This document shows positions 33,220 through 41,990 of a stretch of DNA of 64,000 bases, one piece after another. The notes under the pieces were generated by a model. The model searched no databases. It saw only the letters and a program-made list of their open reading frames with translations, and was not told the DNA's origin. A program made the position numbers and the translations under genes. The stretch lies in contig WNNJ02002126.1 in NCBI GenBank assembly GCA_012934845.2, positions 186,001-250,000 on the forward strand, written 5' to 3'. The DNA is from Pomphorhynchus laevis (taxonomy: Eukaryota > Acanthocephala > Palaeacanthocephala > Echinorhynchida > Pomphorhynchidae). Numbering within the stretch: position 1 is the stretch's first letter; each line of letters begins with the position of its first letter.

Positions 33220-33860
33220 TAGTCAAGCGTTCAGGCGAATCCAACTGCAAGATAATTATTCAATTTTGATTTCTGCTTAGCGGCAACATCAGCTGGCAAG
33301 CTATTCCAATGTTTGACAATTCGATGTCTTATGTCATTTCGCTTACGTCTCGGTCTAAACCTGTGTATCAATTTTAGCCTGTGACCTCGTAGATTGTCAT
33401 TAGGAGAAATTGTGAATAGAGGATTTATAACTTTTCAGAGTGTGCAATATCCTCCACACCAACATCAAATCTGCCTTAATTAATGATTGCTTAACCCCAC
33501 AAATACCAAGAACATTTAAGTCTTTGATAATAGGAATTATAATGAACAGCAGGACAAGATGACTGGCTCGAATTAGAATGCCTTCAAATCACCGTTTGCT
33601 TGAGGAAAACTTGCAAATGAAGCATACAGTATATTAAAAATCATCGACGAAATCAGGAACATATATAAAGCAACATTTATTAAACCAATTGTTCTTCGTA
33701 GTAGCCCTAGAATTCGTAAACATTTGTTTACGATATTCTTTACTTGAGGACCTGGTGACAAGTTACTATGGAGTATAATACCAAGATCCTTGACTTTGCC
33801 AACTTCTTAATAATAACATTGCCTAAATTGTACGGACCAGAGTACATAAACTGACATAAA
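33220..33860 (-). mobile_element. LINE 3' fragment (CR1/jockey-type)
   Basis: The minus strand reads VKNIVNKCLRILGLLRRTIG, NILYASFASFPQ, LRGHRLKLIHRFRPRRKRND and HWNSLPADVAAKQK, a C-terminus of the usual type with several stops. Probably a different family from its neighbour at 32.3 kb. The 3' flank at 33,000-33,220 is AT-rich and unassigned. Confidence 0.75.
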
Positions 33861-33989
33861 TGCATGTGATGTCTTTTCTATGCTAATAATAAAGTCATGA
33901 AAATTTCATTACGAGTGAATAAAATATATGTCCTACTAAAGCAGGATATGATATGAAAGGTGACAAATGTCTTTCCAAAATTATATAGT

Positions 33990-34095
33990 AATTTTATTAT
34001 TATTACTACAGGTCATAGTCATAAGGCTGTTTTGACCGCTCACAAAAAAAAACAAATTAATAAAGAAAAAAATCAAAAAAATCATTCTATATATA
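33990..34095 (-). mobile_element. LINE family H 3' UTR, part 1 (split by the R5 array)
   Basis: TACAGGTCATAGTCATAAGG through AAAAAAATCATTC matches 56,120-56,215 and, inverted, 62,535-62,630. At the intact copies ATCATTC is followed directly by AGTATATATATCAGAACC. Here the match stops at the TATATA and resumes at about 35,897. Confidence 0.8.
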
Positions 34096-34261
34096 ATTAT
34101 AAAAATGTATCCTCCAAAGAATCCTGTGAGAAAGCAAGCAACGACAGCAAGTAAATTTCCTGACAAATAAAATTAGAATGCTCCGGAAAGCACATGGTTA
34201 GTTTAAAGAGGCTATGCCCGTGCTACCACGTTAGCAAATTCTCGGAAATGCCTATTTAATA

Positions 34262-34346
34262 TATCACAAGGCAGCCGAAATGACTGATGGTAGTTCACCC
34301 TACTGATGAGTGCTGCCGGCTACCATCAGCTCGTCTAGGAGTGATA
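34262..34346 (+). ncRNA. Hammerhead-like motif R5.1
   Basis: Closing helix 34,262-34,267 with 34,341-34,346. Helix I UAGG 34,336-34,339 with CCUA 34,299-34,302. Helix II GCUGCC 34,312-34,317 with GGCAGC 34,270-34,275. Helix III 34,280-34,283 with 34,331-34,334 (one G-U), then CUGAUGGUAG 34,284-34,293 with CUACCAUCAG 34,320-34,329. The core is GAAA 34,277-34,280, CUGAUGA 34,303-34,309 and GUC ending at 34,335. Order is GAAA, CUGANGA, cleavage strand. Confidence 0.55.
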
Positions 34347-34621
34347 AGGAAGTCTGCTCTACTTGTAATCGAACTCTGGTTTTTGGCAACATCTACGATT
34401 ATGAAACTGAAGCTTATTAGCTCCCGGAGCACAGTTTAACACAGTCAGGTATAAAATTATAAAAATGTATCCTCCAAAGGATCTTGTGAGACAGCAAGCA
34501 ACGACAGCAAGTAAATTTCCTGCCGAATAAAATTAGGATGGTCCGGAAAGCACATGGTAAGTTTAAAGAGGCTATACCCATGCTACCACGTTAGCAAATT
34601 CTCGGAAATGCCTATTTAATA

Positions 34622-34705
34622 TATCACAAGGCAGCCGAAACAACTGATGGTAGTTCACCCTACTGATGAGTGCTGCCGGCTACAATCAGCTCGTCTAGGA
34701 GTGAT
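34622..34705 (+). ncRNA. Hammerhead-like motif R5.2
   Basis: The next unit, 360 bp on, with the same helices and core. Two substitutions weaken helix III by one pair each. The predicted cleavage position is after C34,695. Together with R5.1 this gives, in one transcript, the CUGANGA strand of the first unit and the GAAA and GUC strands of the second in normal hammerhead order. Confidence 0.55.
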
Positions 34706-34784
34706 TCCTAGACGAGCTGACGGTAGCCGGCAGCACTCATCAGTAGGGTGAACTACCATCAGTCGTTTCGGCTGCCTTGTGATA
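34706..34784 (-). ncRNA. Hammerhead-like motif R5.3 at the inverted junction
   Basis: Minus-strand copy with core CUGAUGA, GAAA and GUC intact. Its distal closing-helix strand has been lost at the head-to-head junction with R5.2. The predicted cleavage position lies between 34,711 and 34,710. Confidence 0.5.
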
Positions 34785-35060
34785 TATTTAAAAGGCATCT
34801 CCGAGAATTTGCTAACGTAGTAGCATGGGCATAGCCTCTTTAAACTAACAACGTGCTTTCCGGATCATCCTAATTTTATTCGGCAGGAATTTTAATTGCT
34901 GTCGCTGCTTGCTTTCTCACAGGATCCCTTTGTCGGATACGTTTTTATAATTTAATCGTAGAATGTGTAAAACTGTGCTCCGGGAGCTAAAAAGCTTCAG
35001 TTTCATAATTGTAAATTTTGCCAAAAACCGGAGTTCGATTACATGCAGAGCAGACTTCCT

Positions 35061-35145
35061 TATCACTCCTAGACGATCTGATGGTAGCCGGCAGCACTCA
35101 TCAGTAGGGTGAACTACCATCAGTCGTTTCGGCTGCCTTGTGATA
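35061..35145 (-). ncRNA. Hammerhead-like motif R5.4
   Basis: Minus-strand copy with all helices, the core CUGAUGA and GAAA, and GUC. One base differs from R5.1 in the bulge region of helix III (ACGATC in place of ACGAGC on the plus strand). Confidence 0.55.
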
Positions 35146-35421
35146 TATTTAAAAGGTATCTCCGAGAATTTGCTAACGTAGTAGCATAGGCATAGCCTCT
35201 TTAAACTAACAACGTGCTTTCCGGATCATCCTAATTTTATTCGGCAGGAATTTTAATTGCTGTCGCTGCTTGCTTTATCACAGGATCCCTTTATCGGATA
35301 CGTTTTAATAGTTTAATCGTAGAATGTGTAAAACTGTGCTCCGGGAGCTAAAAAGCTTCAGTTTCATAATCGTAGATTTTGCCAAAAACCGGAGTTCGAT
35401 TACATGCAGAGCAGACTTCCA

Positions 35422-35506
35422 TATCACTCCTAGACGAGCTGATGGTAGCAGGCAGCACTCAACAGTAGGGTGAACTACCATCAGTCGTTTCGGCTGCCTT
35501 GTGATA
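35422..35506 (-). ncRNA. Hammerhead-like motif R5.5 (core changed)
   Basis: Minus-strand copy in which CUGAUGA has become CUGUUGA; the other parts are kept. The changed A is invariant in hammerheads, so this copy is probably inactive. Confidence 0.45.
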
Positions 35507-35782
35507 TATTTAAAAGGTATCTCCGAGAATTTGCTAACGTAGTAGCATAGGCATAGCCTCTTTAAACTAACAACGTGCTTTCCGGATCATCCTAATTTTA
35601 TTCGGCAGGAATTTTAATTGCTGTCGCTGCTTGCTTTATCACAGGATCCCTTTATCGGATACGTTTTAATAGTTTAATCGTAGAATGTGTAAAACTGTGC
35701 TCCGGGAGCTAAAAAGCTTCAGTTTCATAATCGTAGATTTTGCCAAAAACCGGAGTTCGATTACATGCAGAGCAGACTTCCA

Positions 35783-35867
35783 TATCACTCCTAGACGAGC
35801 TGATGGTAGCAGGCAGCACTCAACAGTAGGGTGAACTACCATCAGTCGTTTCGGCTGCCTTGTGATA
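35783..35867 (-). ncRNA. Hammerhead-like motif R5.6 (core changed)
   Basis: Same as R5.5, including the CUGUUGA core, 361 bp further on. The shared change shows that the two units arose by local tandem duplication. Confidence 0.45.
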
Positions 35868-35896
35868 TATTTAAAATATATATTTCGGCTGCCTTG

Positions 35897-36057
35897 TGGT
35901 ATATATCAGAACCATGGGTCCTGCAGCAACCACTACTCGTTCTCATTTCGAATCCATCTATTTATATTGGATTTAAATTCATAGATTGCATGCATCGCAA
36001 CGACATCAACTAGAAGGCGCTTTCAAACATTCACCGCTCGATGGGACAGTCGGAAAT
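35897..36057 (-). mobile_element. LINE family H 3' end, part 2
   Basis: TATATATCAGAACCATGGGT through TTCACCGCTCGATGGGAC matches 56,208-56,350. On the minus strand it encodes the family H C-terminus (related to NRLPVDVVAVHTINEFKF and NYIRNEI) with many changes. It resumes where the copy at 34.0-34.1 kb stopped. Confidence 0.8.
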
Positions 36058-37425
36058 AATAATACAAATTTATTTAACGTGGCAGATGCGTACAAGCTGC
36101 ATGCCTACAAGTCCACTGACAAAAATGAAAAAGTCAAGCATATAAATTGTTGAAATGGAATCGGATTTGGAGTTTGAAGCATGGCATTGATGTTGATTGG
36201 CGTATATGAATGGGCAGATGATTCCACAATAGAGGAGCAGAACTAGGAAAGAGCAGAATCCAAAGGAGGTAGAGTAGTTTGGGACATGTAAAAGAAGGGA
36301 ATTACATGAACGCAAGGAACAGTAAAGAGGACGGGAATTATCAAATAAAGAATGTTGAGAAATGAAGGGGTATGGAATGTTACAAGGCGGAAAGCAACGA
36401 GAAGAAGACGAATTTGAACACGACAATAAATTGTAGGCAAATCGAGAGAAGCAAGATGGTAGGAGGTATGATTAAAACAACGAATACGGAGGAGAATTTG
36501 GACGGCTGCGTTGACGATGCGTTGTAGGGGAAGAAGAGTGGATTTAGGTTTGTTGAAAAATAGACTAAGACAATAATCGAGTCTAGAAAAAAGGACAGAA
36601 GATATGAGTCATACAAGGGAAATCGATCAATCTAACATCTTGACTGGGGTTGCGGAGTATCAAGGTAGATGAGCGTACTTTATCTCTAACGAAAGGTTTA
36701 AGTGAAAATCGGTTGTCGAAATAGAAGCCCAGGAAAACGAGATTATCAACGATAGGAAGAATTGTAGAATTAAATTATATGGAGGGAGGTTCTAAGCCGA
36801 GTCGTTGAGGTAAGATCTACATAATTTTTGATTTATCAGGATTCAGAGAAAGGCGAAGGAAAGAAATATGATTGGAAATTGAAACAAGACAGTCGGAAGC
36901 AGAAACAATGAGATCGTGAATACGATAAACAGGTGCATGAGCATAGATGATAATGTCATCAGCATATTGGATAACATGGAAGTTAAATTTATGAGAAATC
37001 GAAGACAAGTCACCGAAAAAAGAGAAAAGCATAGGGCCTAATACTGAGACTTGTGGAACACCGGACGAGATGGACGAAGGATGGGAGAGAAAAGAGTTAA
37101 AATAGACGCGAAATGTACGGTTTAATAGATATGAATAAAACCATGATACAGTGGGTAAAGAGAAGCCACAATCATGACGAAGGCGATGGAGAAGAATCGA
37201 GTGATCGACGATGTCAAAAGCAGATGATAGATCAAGAGAAACTATGACACTACATAATATATGATCGCGCGATATGAGTAAGTCTTCATAAACTTTAAGA
37301 CAGGCAATTTTGGTAGAGTAATTAGAGCGAAAAGCGGCTTGGAAATGAGGAAATAAGTTGGAGGAAAAGAGATATATGTACTAACTTGCTTGAGAACGAG
37401 ACGATCAAGGAGTTTAGAGAGGGTT
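36058..37425 (-). mobile_element. LINE family D (diverged subfamily), RT half
   Basis: The minus strand reads GVPQVSVLGPMLFSFFGDLS (motif B), FHVIQYADDIIIYAHAPV (motif C), RLSLNPDKSKIM, then the C-terminal part (QIRLLLVAFRLVTFHTPSF) and a tail at 36,066-36,170 related to the usual D 3' end. Frames change several times. It reads less like the 54-kb copy than like 49.3-52 kb, which suggests two D subfamilies. The fingers part reads only as short open pieces near 37,200-37,420. Confidence 0.8.
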
Positions 37426-38404
37426 GGATCACAGCATGGATTACGCCGATGGCGAAATCCATGCTGTGCATTATTGAGAATTCTTAGCGAATTCAAATGA
37501 TCATATATGCGTCTATTTAGTATGCGCTCAATCACTTTGCATACAATTATAGTTAGACTTATTGCCCTATAGTTATTTGGATCATCTTGTTCACCATTTT
37601 TATAAATTGGTACTACAATCGTTTTTTCCAGGCAGCAGGTAACTTCGAGATGCGCAAGCTCAACTCAAATATGGAAGCTAATGGCTCAACCAGAACAGGA
37701 GCAAGTAACTTAAGAAGTTGGGGGTGGATATTGTCTGGGTCTGCTGCTAATGATCTAGATAACCTAGCCAATTCAACAAACACCTCATGTGCTGTTATCG
37801 TTAAAACTGGAGAATCAATTTCTACCTGTTGTGATGATGCATCTCTACATATGCTAGAGAAAGCAGATGGTGTTAGCTCAAAAGCGGATGCAAGCACTTC
37901 TGATATGTTGTCTGGCGATGTCACTCGAGTGTTACCGTCTCTTAAAGATGAAATAGCTGGTAGCAGAGCTCTGGATCCTTTCACATAAGCCCAATTTTTT
38001 TTGGTTCTGTATCAATTTGTAAAGCTAATTGATCTTCAAAACTTTGCCTTTTTGTAATCTTAAGGCGATTGAAGAAATTACGGAACATTGTATACCGCTT
38101 TTTTAAATTATTCCGATGACGGCTTAGTTCAAATAGTCGGTTCCTATGCTTGAGAGCATATCGCAATTCAGTGTCAAACCAAGGAGGATATTTAGTTTTA
38201 CTTTTTGGTACTAAACGGAGTGGTGCAAACTTATCTGCAAGAGCTACTAAACCTGATTCGATAACATGCCACATTACCTCGATATCTTCACTAGCACAGT
38301 TGAATGATGTTCCTAGTGCCGCCTCTCGTAATGAGTCTTCATCAATGTGTTGCCAAGATCTTTTCGACACTATCAGATTTTCCACTTTTGGGATAATAAC
38401 CTAG
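37426..38404 (-). mobile_element. LINE fragment, endonuclease-RT linker and RT fingers (family I)
   Basis: The minus strand reads YPPWFDTELRYALKHRNRLF, TMFRNFFNRLKITKRQSFED, ADPDNIHPQLLKLLAPVLVE, then VIERILNRRIYDHL and NAQHGFRHRRNPC. It lacks endonuclease, RT motifs A-C and C-terminus. A frame change lies near 37,985. Its RT-side end joins the D copy (at about 37,425); the joint lies inside a conserved HGFR box in both, so recombination between the two is possible. Confidence 0.8.
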
Positions 38405-39560
38405 GCAAATAATTGAATAAGATCATGCAACAATCGCTCAATCCAATGGGAATCTGATAGCTCATATTACTCATCAAAACATATTCTCCCTTCTCCGCTC
38501 TGCCTTACTCAAATCGTCTCTATCATTACCCACAAAAACATATTCATCTCCTCACGATCTCGCCTTTCTCTTCGACTCTGAACTCACATCCACTCTCGAT
38601 ATTCTCTTGCCCTTCAAGTCTCACCCACACCGTCGCTTGCACCGTGCCCCATGGTTTGACATCCAATGTCTACTCTCAAAGCGTCGACTCCGCCATGCTT
38701 TTCGAATCTATCACCGCTCTCTCAGACGCGATTTCCGCTCGATCACTCCGTCTTTCCGTGATTCCTATCTTGCTCATCGCCGGTCTCATCTCCACCTACT
38801 ACGTACCAAATTCAACTCCTTCTGGCAGCATAAAATCATCACTTCATTCAACTCTAAGACTCTCTGGCATACTTTTAACTCAATCCTGGCTCGTTCCTCT
38901 ACGCCGTGCAACATCAATGCTAATGATTATTCGTCATTTCTCAAGACTAAAGTATCCACGCTGCTCTCTCACAACACGGTCTCCATCCTATCCCACTCTG
39001 CCCCGCCTAGCATCATCCTTCCGGAACTCTTTCATCTTCTCCCTGTCTCACCTACAGAAATATCATCTGTCCTCATGTCCTTGCCCAACAAAACCTCACC
39101 CGCCGATCCCCTGCCTACCCACATATTAAAATCTATATGCTCATTGATATCCCCATTTCTCACAACCTTGTTTAACTCGTCCATCCGCAGTCGCATCTTC
39201 CCTTCACACTGGAAATCCGCAATCGTTCGTCCCGTCCTTAAAAAACATTCGCTCGACCCCTCCCTTCCTTCTAGCTATCGCCCCATTTCGCTACTCCCTA
39301 CTCTTTCTAAGCTCTTAGAACGCCTCATCTTAATACAAATCAACGCTTATCTCTCCTCATCCAATCTGTACCCTCCTTTCCAATCCGCTTTCCGCTCTAA
39401 TCACTCGACAGAAATCGCATGCATAAAAGTGTACAACGACTTACTCATTTCTCGAGACAAGGCTCTATATAGTGTTCTCATCTCCCTCGACCTCTCCTCC
39501 GCATTCGACATTGTCGACCACTCCGTCCTCCTTTCTCGCCTTCGTTATGATTACGGATGA
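38405..39560 (+). mobile_element. LINE family D fragment with the best open frame of the family
   Basis: A plus-strand family D piece from the inter-domain region to RT motif A. It begins in frame-shifted sequence (LRSALLKSSLSLPTKT, then HDLAFLFDSELTSTLDILL) and stops abruptly after DHSVLLSRLRYDYG, where LINE J sequence in the other strand starts. The coding strand is strongly pyrimidine-rich. Confidence 0.88.
38607..39560 (+). CDS. Partial reverse transcriptase of LINE family D
   Basis: A 317-residue open frame. The linker reads RAPWFDIQCLLSKRRLRHAF; the RT fingers read PNKTSPADPLPTHILKSI, SSYRPISLLPTLSKLLERLI, FQSAFRSNHSTEIACIKVYN and motif A LISLDLSSAFDIVDHSVLL. STEIA..VYNDLL and DLSSAFDIVDH are typical of L2/CR1-type RTs. 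Motifs B and C are missing because the piece is cut. The frame may start upstream; the ATG used is only the first available. Not functional on its own. Confidence 0.85.
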   Translation: MPFKSHPHRRLHRAPWFDIQCLLSKRRLRHAFRIYHRSLRRDFRSITPSFRDSYLAHRRSHLHLLRTKFNSFWQHKIITSFNSKTLWHTFNSILARSSTPCNINANDYSSFLKTKVSTLLSHNTVSILSHSAPPSIILPELFHLLPVSPTEISSVLMSLPNKTSPADPLPTHILKSICSLISPFLTTLFNSSIRSRIFPSHWKSAIVRPVLKKHSLDPSLPSSYRPISLLPTLSKLLERLILIQINAYLSSSNLYPPFQSAFRSNHSTEIACIKVYNDLLISRDKALYSVLISLDLSSAFDIVDHSVLLSRLRYDYG

Positions 39561-39569
39561 AACTCGGAT

Positions 39570-41461
39570 CATGATGATCCGAGTTTGCGGCGAACACGGT
39601 GGGCTATCTTTGGGAGGCATAGTAAGTGCCACCAAGCTGATTCGTTAGTGGGGTCGGAAGCGACATCATTCATTAACTCAGAGAGTTTTGTTGCTATTAA
39701 CGATCTTACCTCACGAGGAATGCGGCGGACTATACGACCGTTGTCGTCAATAATCTTCAAACATAGTGAGCGACCGCGCAGAAGGCTATCGTCATCGTTG
39801 TCAGACGCGTGTTCGTTAGAGTTGGTGTCAGTGACAATCAATTATATTCTCGTGTAGCCATAACCCAGGCAGCTATGGTTCGGGCCGTGTTTGCGCACCA
39901 TTTTATTCAGGTTGTTACGAACTCTCGGCGGTAAACGGCGCACTCTGAGAGTTTCTGAAGATTGTAGGTTACTGTGTTTTGCACGGTTAGCACGGCAGTG
40001 GTTATTGTTTGAGTCGAAACATTAATCCTAGTAATCCCCACGCTCGTTCCGCTTGAAGTTTGCTGGCAACGTCGGTCGACGTGTTACATCTTCAGGCGAA
40101 CTTTGTAATCATGATTTGAGTACGCTTTTGTTATCAGTTTGTTGATGGGACGTTTTAGGCTGATGTCCTTTATAATTGTATGATATCTTGTATAATTTAT
40201 TGTAAGTATTTATATCTAGGACAATTTTTTAATAATGATATAATTAAATATAATGAAAAGATAATGAAAATTCACTTAAATGAATCACAGCCAAACACTT
40301 GAATTCTTGCGTTTTTAATAAATTTTTTACCATTGAATTGATATCTGAAAAGAAAAAATGCTTCTATTTTTGATATTCGACGCAGAATTCACATTTATAT
40401 AAAACGCATAATAAATACGACTTTTCCAAATAAATTGACAAATAAAATTAGTTTTTACCTAAACCGAATACATCTAGATAGAAAGAAAAATGGTTTATAT
40501 TTTTGGTGAGCTACAAACAATAGCCATCGCTCAAACAATAAAATCCAAAATCAACATAACATCAATCAGCTAAGATATCGGTTTAAAAAAAAGATTTATT
40601 TTAACGTGGCAAATGCGTGCCAGCGCACGCTTACATGACCACAACAAAACAAAAATGTAAATCATGTGTTGAGAAAGTGTGAACGGAGGAGGTGTTTGAA
40701 CGTGATAAAAAAGGGAGTGCGGCGGACGTCGAGAGGGAGTTGATTTCAGGCGAGTAAGGCGGCGACGAGGAGGGATTGGAGACCGTAGTTGATGGAGTAA
40801 CTAGGAACGTGGAGTAAGAGGGTATGACAAGAACGAAACGATAGCGAGGTGGGGCGAGTCTCGTCTAAGAAAGGAAGGTTGACGAACGATGGGGATCCGA
40901 CAGCGATGAGACGAAAAGTAACGAGAAGAAGGCGGAGTTTGATGCGGATGGTGGGCCAGGAGAGTTGGGCAAAATATGTGGATGTGTGGTCGAAGCGACG
41001 GATACGAAAGAGCACTCGAACGGCGTTGTTGATTATGCGTTGTAGGGGTAGGATGATGGATTTTGGAGAATTCGTGAAAAAGCTAAGACAGTAATCGATT
41101 TTAGGGAAACGAAGCGATGAAAGAAGAGACATACAAGAACGAAAGTCTATAAGGGGGCGGATACGGCGGATGTCACGGAGAATTAAGTTAGACGAGCGCA
41201 CCTGTCACGGACGAGGGGTTTAAGGGAAATGTGATCATTGAAATGGAAGCTTAAGAATGTGAGATTATGTATTATGGGGATGATCGATGAGTCAGAATAT
41301 ACAGTGGGAGGAGATATGTTTGTTTTACGGGGGAGGATCCACATTATTTTAGACTTGTCGGAGTTTATGCTGTAAGTACTTAGTAATCAAGAATTGTTAA
41401 ACTAGTGATTGTTAAATTGTTTAACTTTTGATTTTAAAGTAATCCAAAAATAAATGATGCG
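39570..41461. repeat. 1.89-kb duplicated segment, copy 1
   Basis: Nearly identical to 43,651-45,541, direct orientation, 4.08 kb apart; only a handful of single-base differences seen. On the minus strand it holds part of a family D 3' half (41,385-40,588), about 440 bp of AT-rich spacer, and the 5' end of LINE J (39,850-39,570). It ends exactly where family D plus-strand sequence begins on the left and after AATAAATGATG on the right. Confidence 0.95.
40588..41390 (-). mobile_element. LINE family D 3' half (copy 1 of the duplication)
   Basis: The minus strand reads SSNLILRDIRRIRPLIDFRS, PKIDYCLSFF, INNAVRVLFRIRRFDHTS, PTIRIKLRLLLVTFRLIAVG, FVNLPFLDETRPTSL and LHVPSYSIN, then the family 3' UTR ending CGTTAAAATAAATC and a T/A run. 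The C-terminal domain after the RT is complete, with the terminal part in another frame. Confidence 0.85.
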
Positions 41462-41990
41462 CATTGAAGCATACATTATTTCATAACTTAAACTCTTATT
41501 TCTAATATGATGCTGAGAAAACTTATTTTAATCCATATTTAAATTGGATTAAATATAATATTTAATTGGATTAATTAGCAGCACTGATCCGGGGTGCTAA
41601 CATCATTATGATATATTTAGAAAAATGGCAAACTTCAGCAATCCGTGTTTTAGCACTATAAATTTACTTGAATGATGAATGTGCCAGAGGGTGTAAGTAT
41701 TGTTTATTAAAAAGAAAAAAGTGTAAGTGTATTTAAGAGCCGTGATCACCGAATAATTTGTTTCTTTATTTTTTGTCATTATGTTTCATTAATAACGACA
41801 TAATGTGCATACAATGAACTTTCCCATACTTCCTTCTCCCTCTCCTCTCCCAATTTCCCTTCTCTCTTCTTTCCCGTCCCTTTCCCCTCTTTTATTTCCC
41901 CACTTATTCTTCTTTCCCCTCACACTTTTTCATAGAGCTTTACAGTCGATTGTTTCTGAAGTTTATGGTCCAATGGAACGTCTAAGCCGA
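41462..41990. other. AT-rich spacer with a pyrimidine tract
   Basis: AT-rich to about 41,800, then a plus-strand pyrimidine tract at 41,819-41,935 in which nearly every base is C or T. No open frame is supported. The tract may be the start of a lost family D sequence, whose coding strand is pyrimidine-rich, but no motif confirms this. Confidence 0.4.

Larger units (their letters stand above)
34096..35896. mobile_element. Array of ~360-bp ribozyme-like units (R5), two arms in opposite directions
   Basis: Two units on the plus strand (34,096-34,700, period 360) meet four units on the minus strand (34,706-35,896, period 361-362 in the last three). The meeting point is a short palindrome, TAGGAGTGATTCCTA at 34,696-34,710, lying between the two predicted cleavage sites. 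Units contain the motif plus a shared body (CGGAAAGCAC, TCTCGGAAATGCC, CGGGAGC and so on). No protein is coded. The last two minus units share CUGUUGA in the core and were probably copied from one another. The array is an insertion: the LINE H 3' end is continuous elsewhere. Size, tandem layout and core recall retrozymes and hammerhead satellites. Confidence 0.75.

Noticed and set aside
33960-34166. Small ORFs at 33,960-34,154 and 33,981-34,166
   Set aside because: They overlap the LINE H 3' UTR and the start of the R5 array in both strands; low-complexity Lys or Phe runs.
34262-35867. Calling the R5 motif a standard type I, II or III hammerhead
   Set aside because: The core parts match, but their linear and cyclic order does not fit any of the three forms within one unit.
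34262-35867. Twister or other known double-pseudoknot ribozyme
   Set aside because: The topology is reminiscent, but the conserved bases are those of the hammerhead core and I could not place the twister consensus.
35831-36013. 60-residue ORF across the right border of the R5 array
   Set aside because: It spans an element joint; the peptide is a chance fusion.
38150-38404. Plus-strand ORFs at 37,587-37,988 and 38,150-38,404
   Set aside because: Shadows of the LINE I coding strand on the opposite side.
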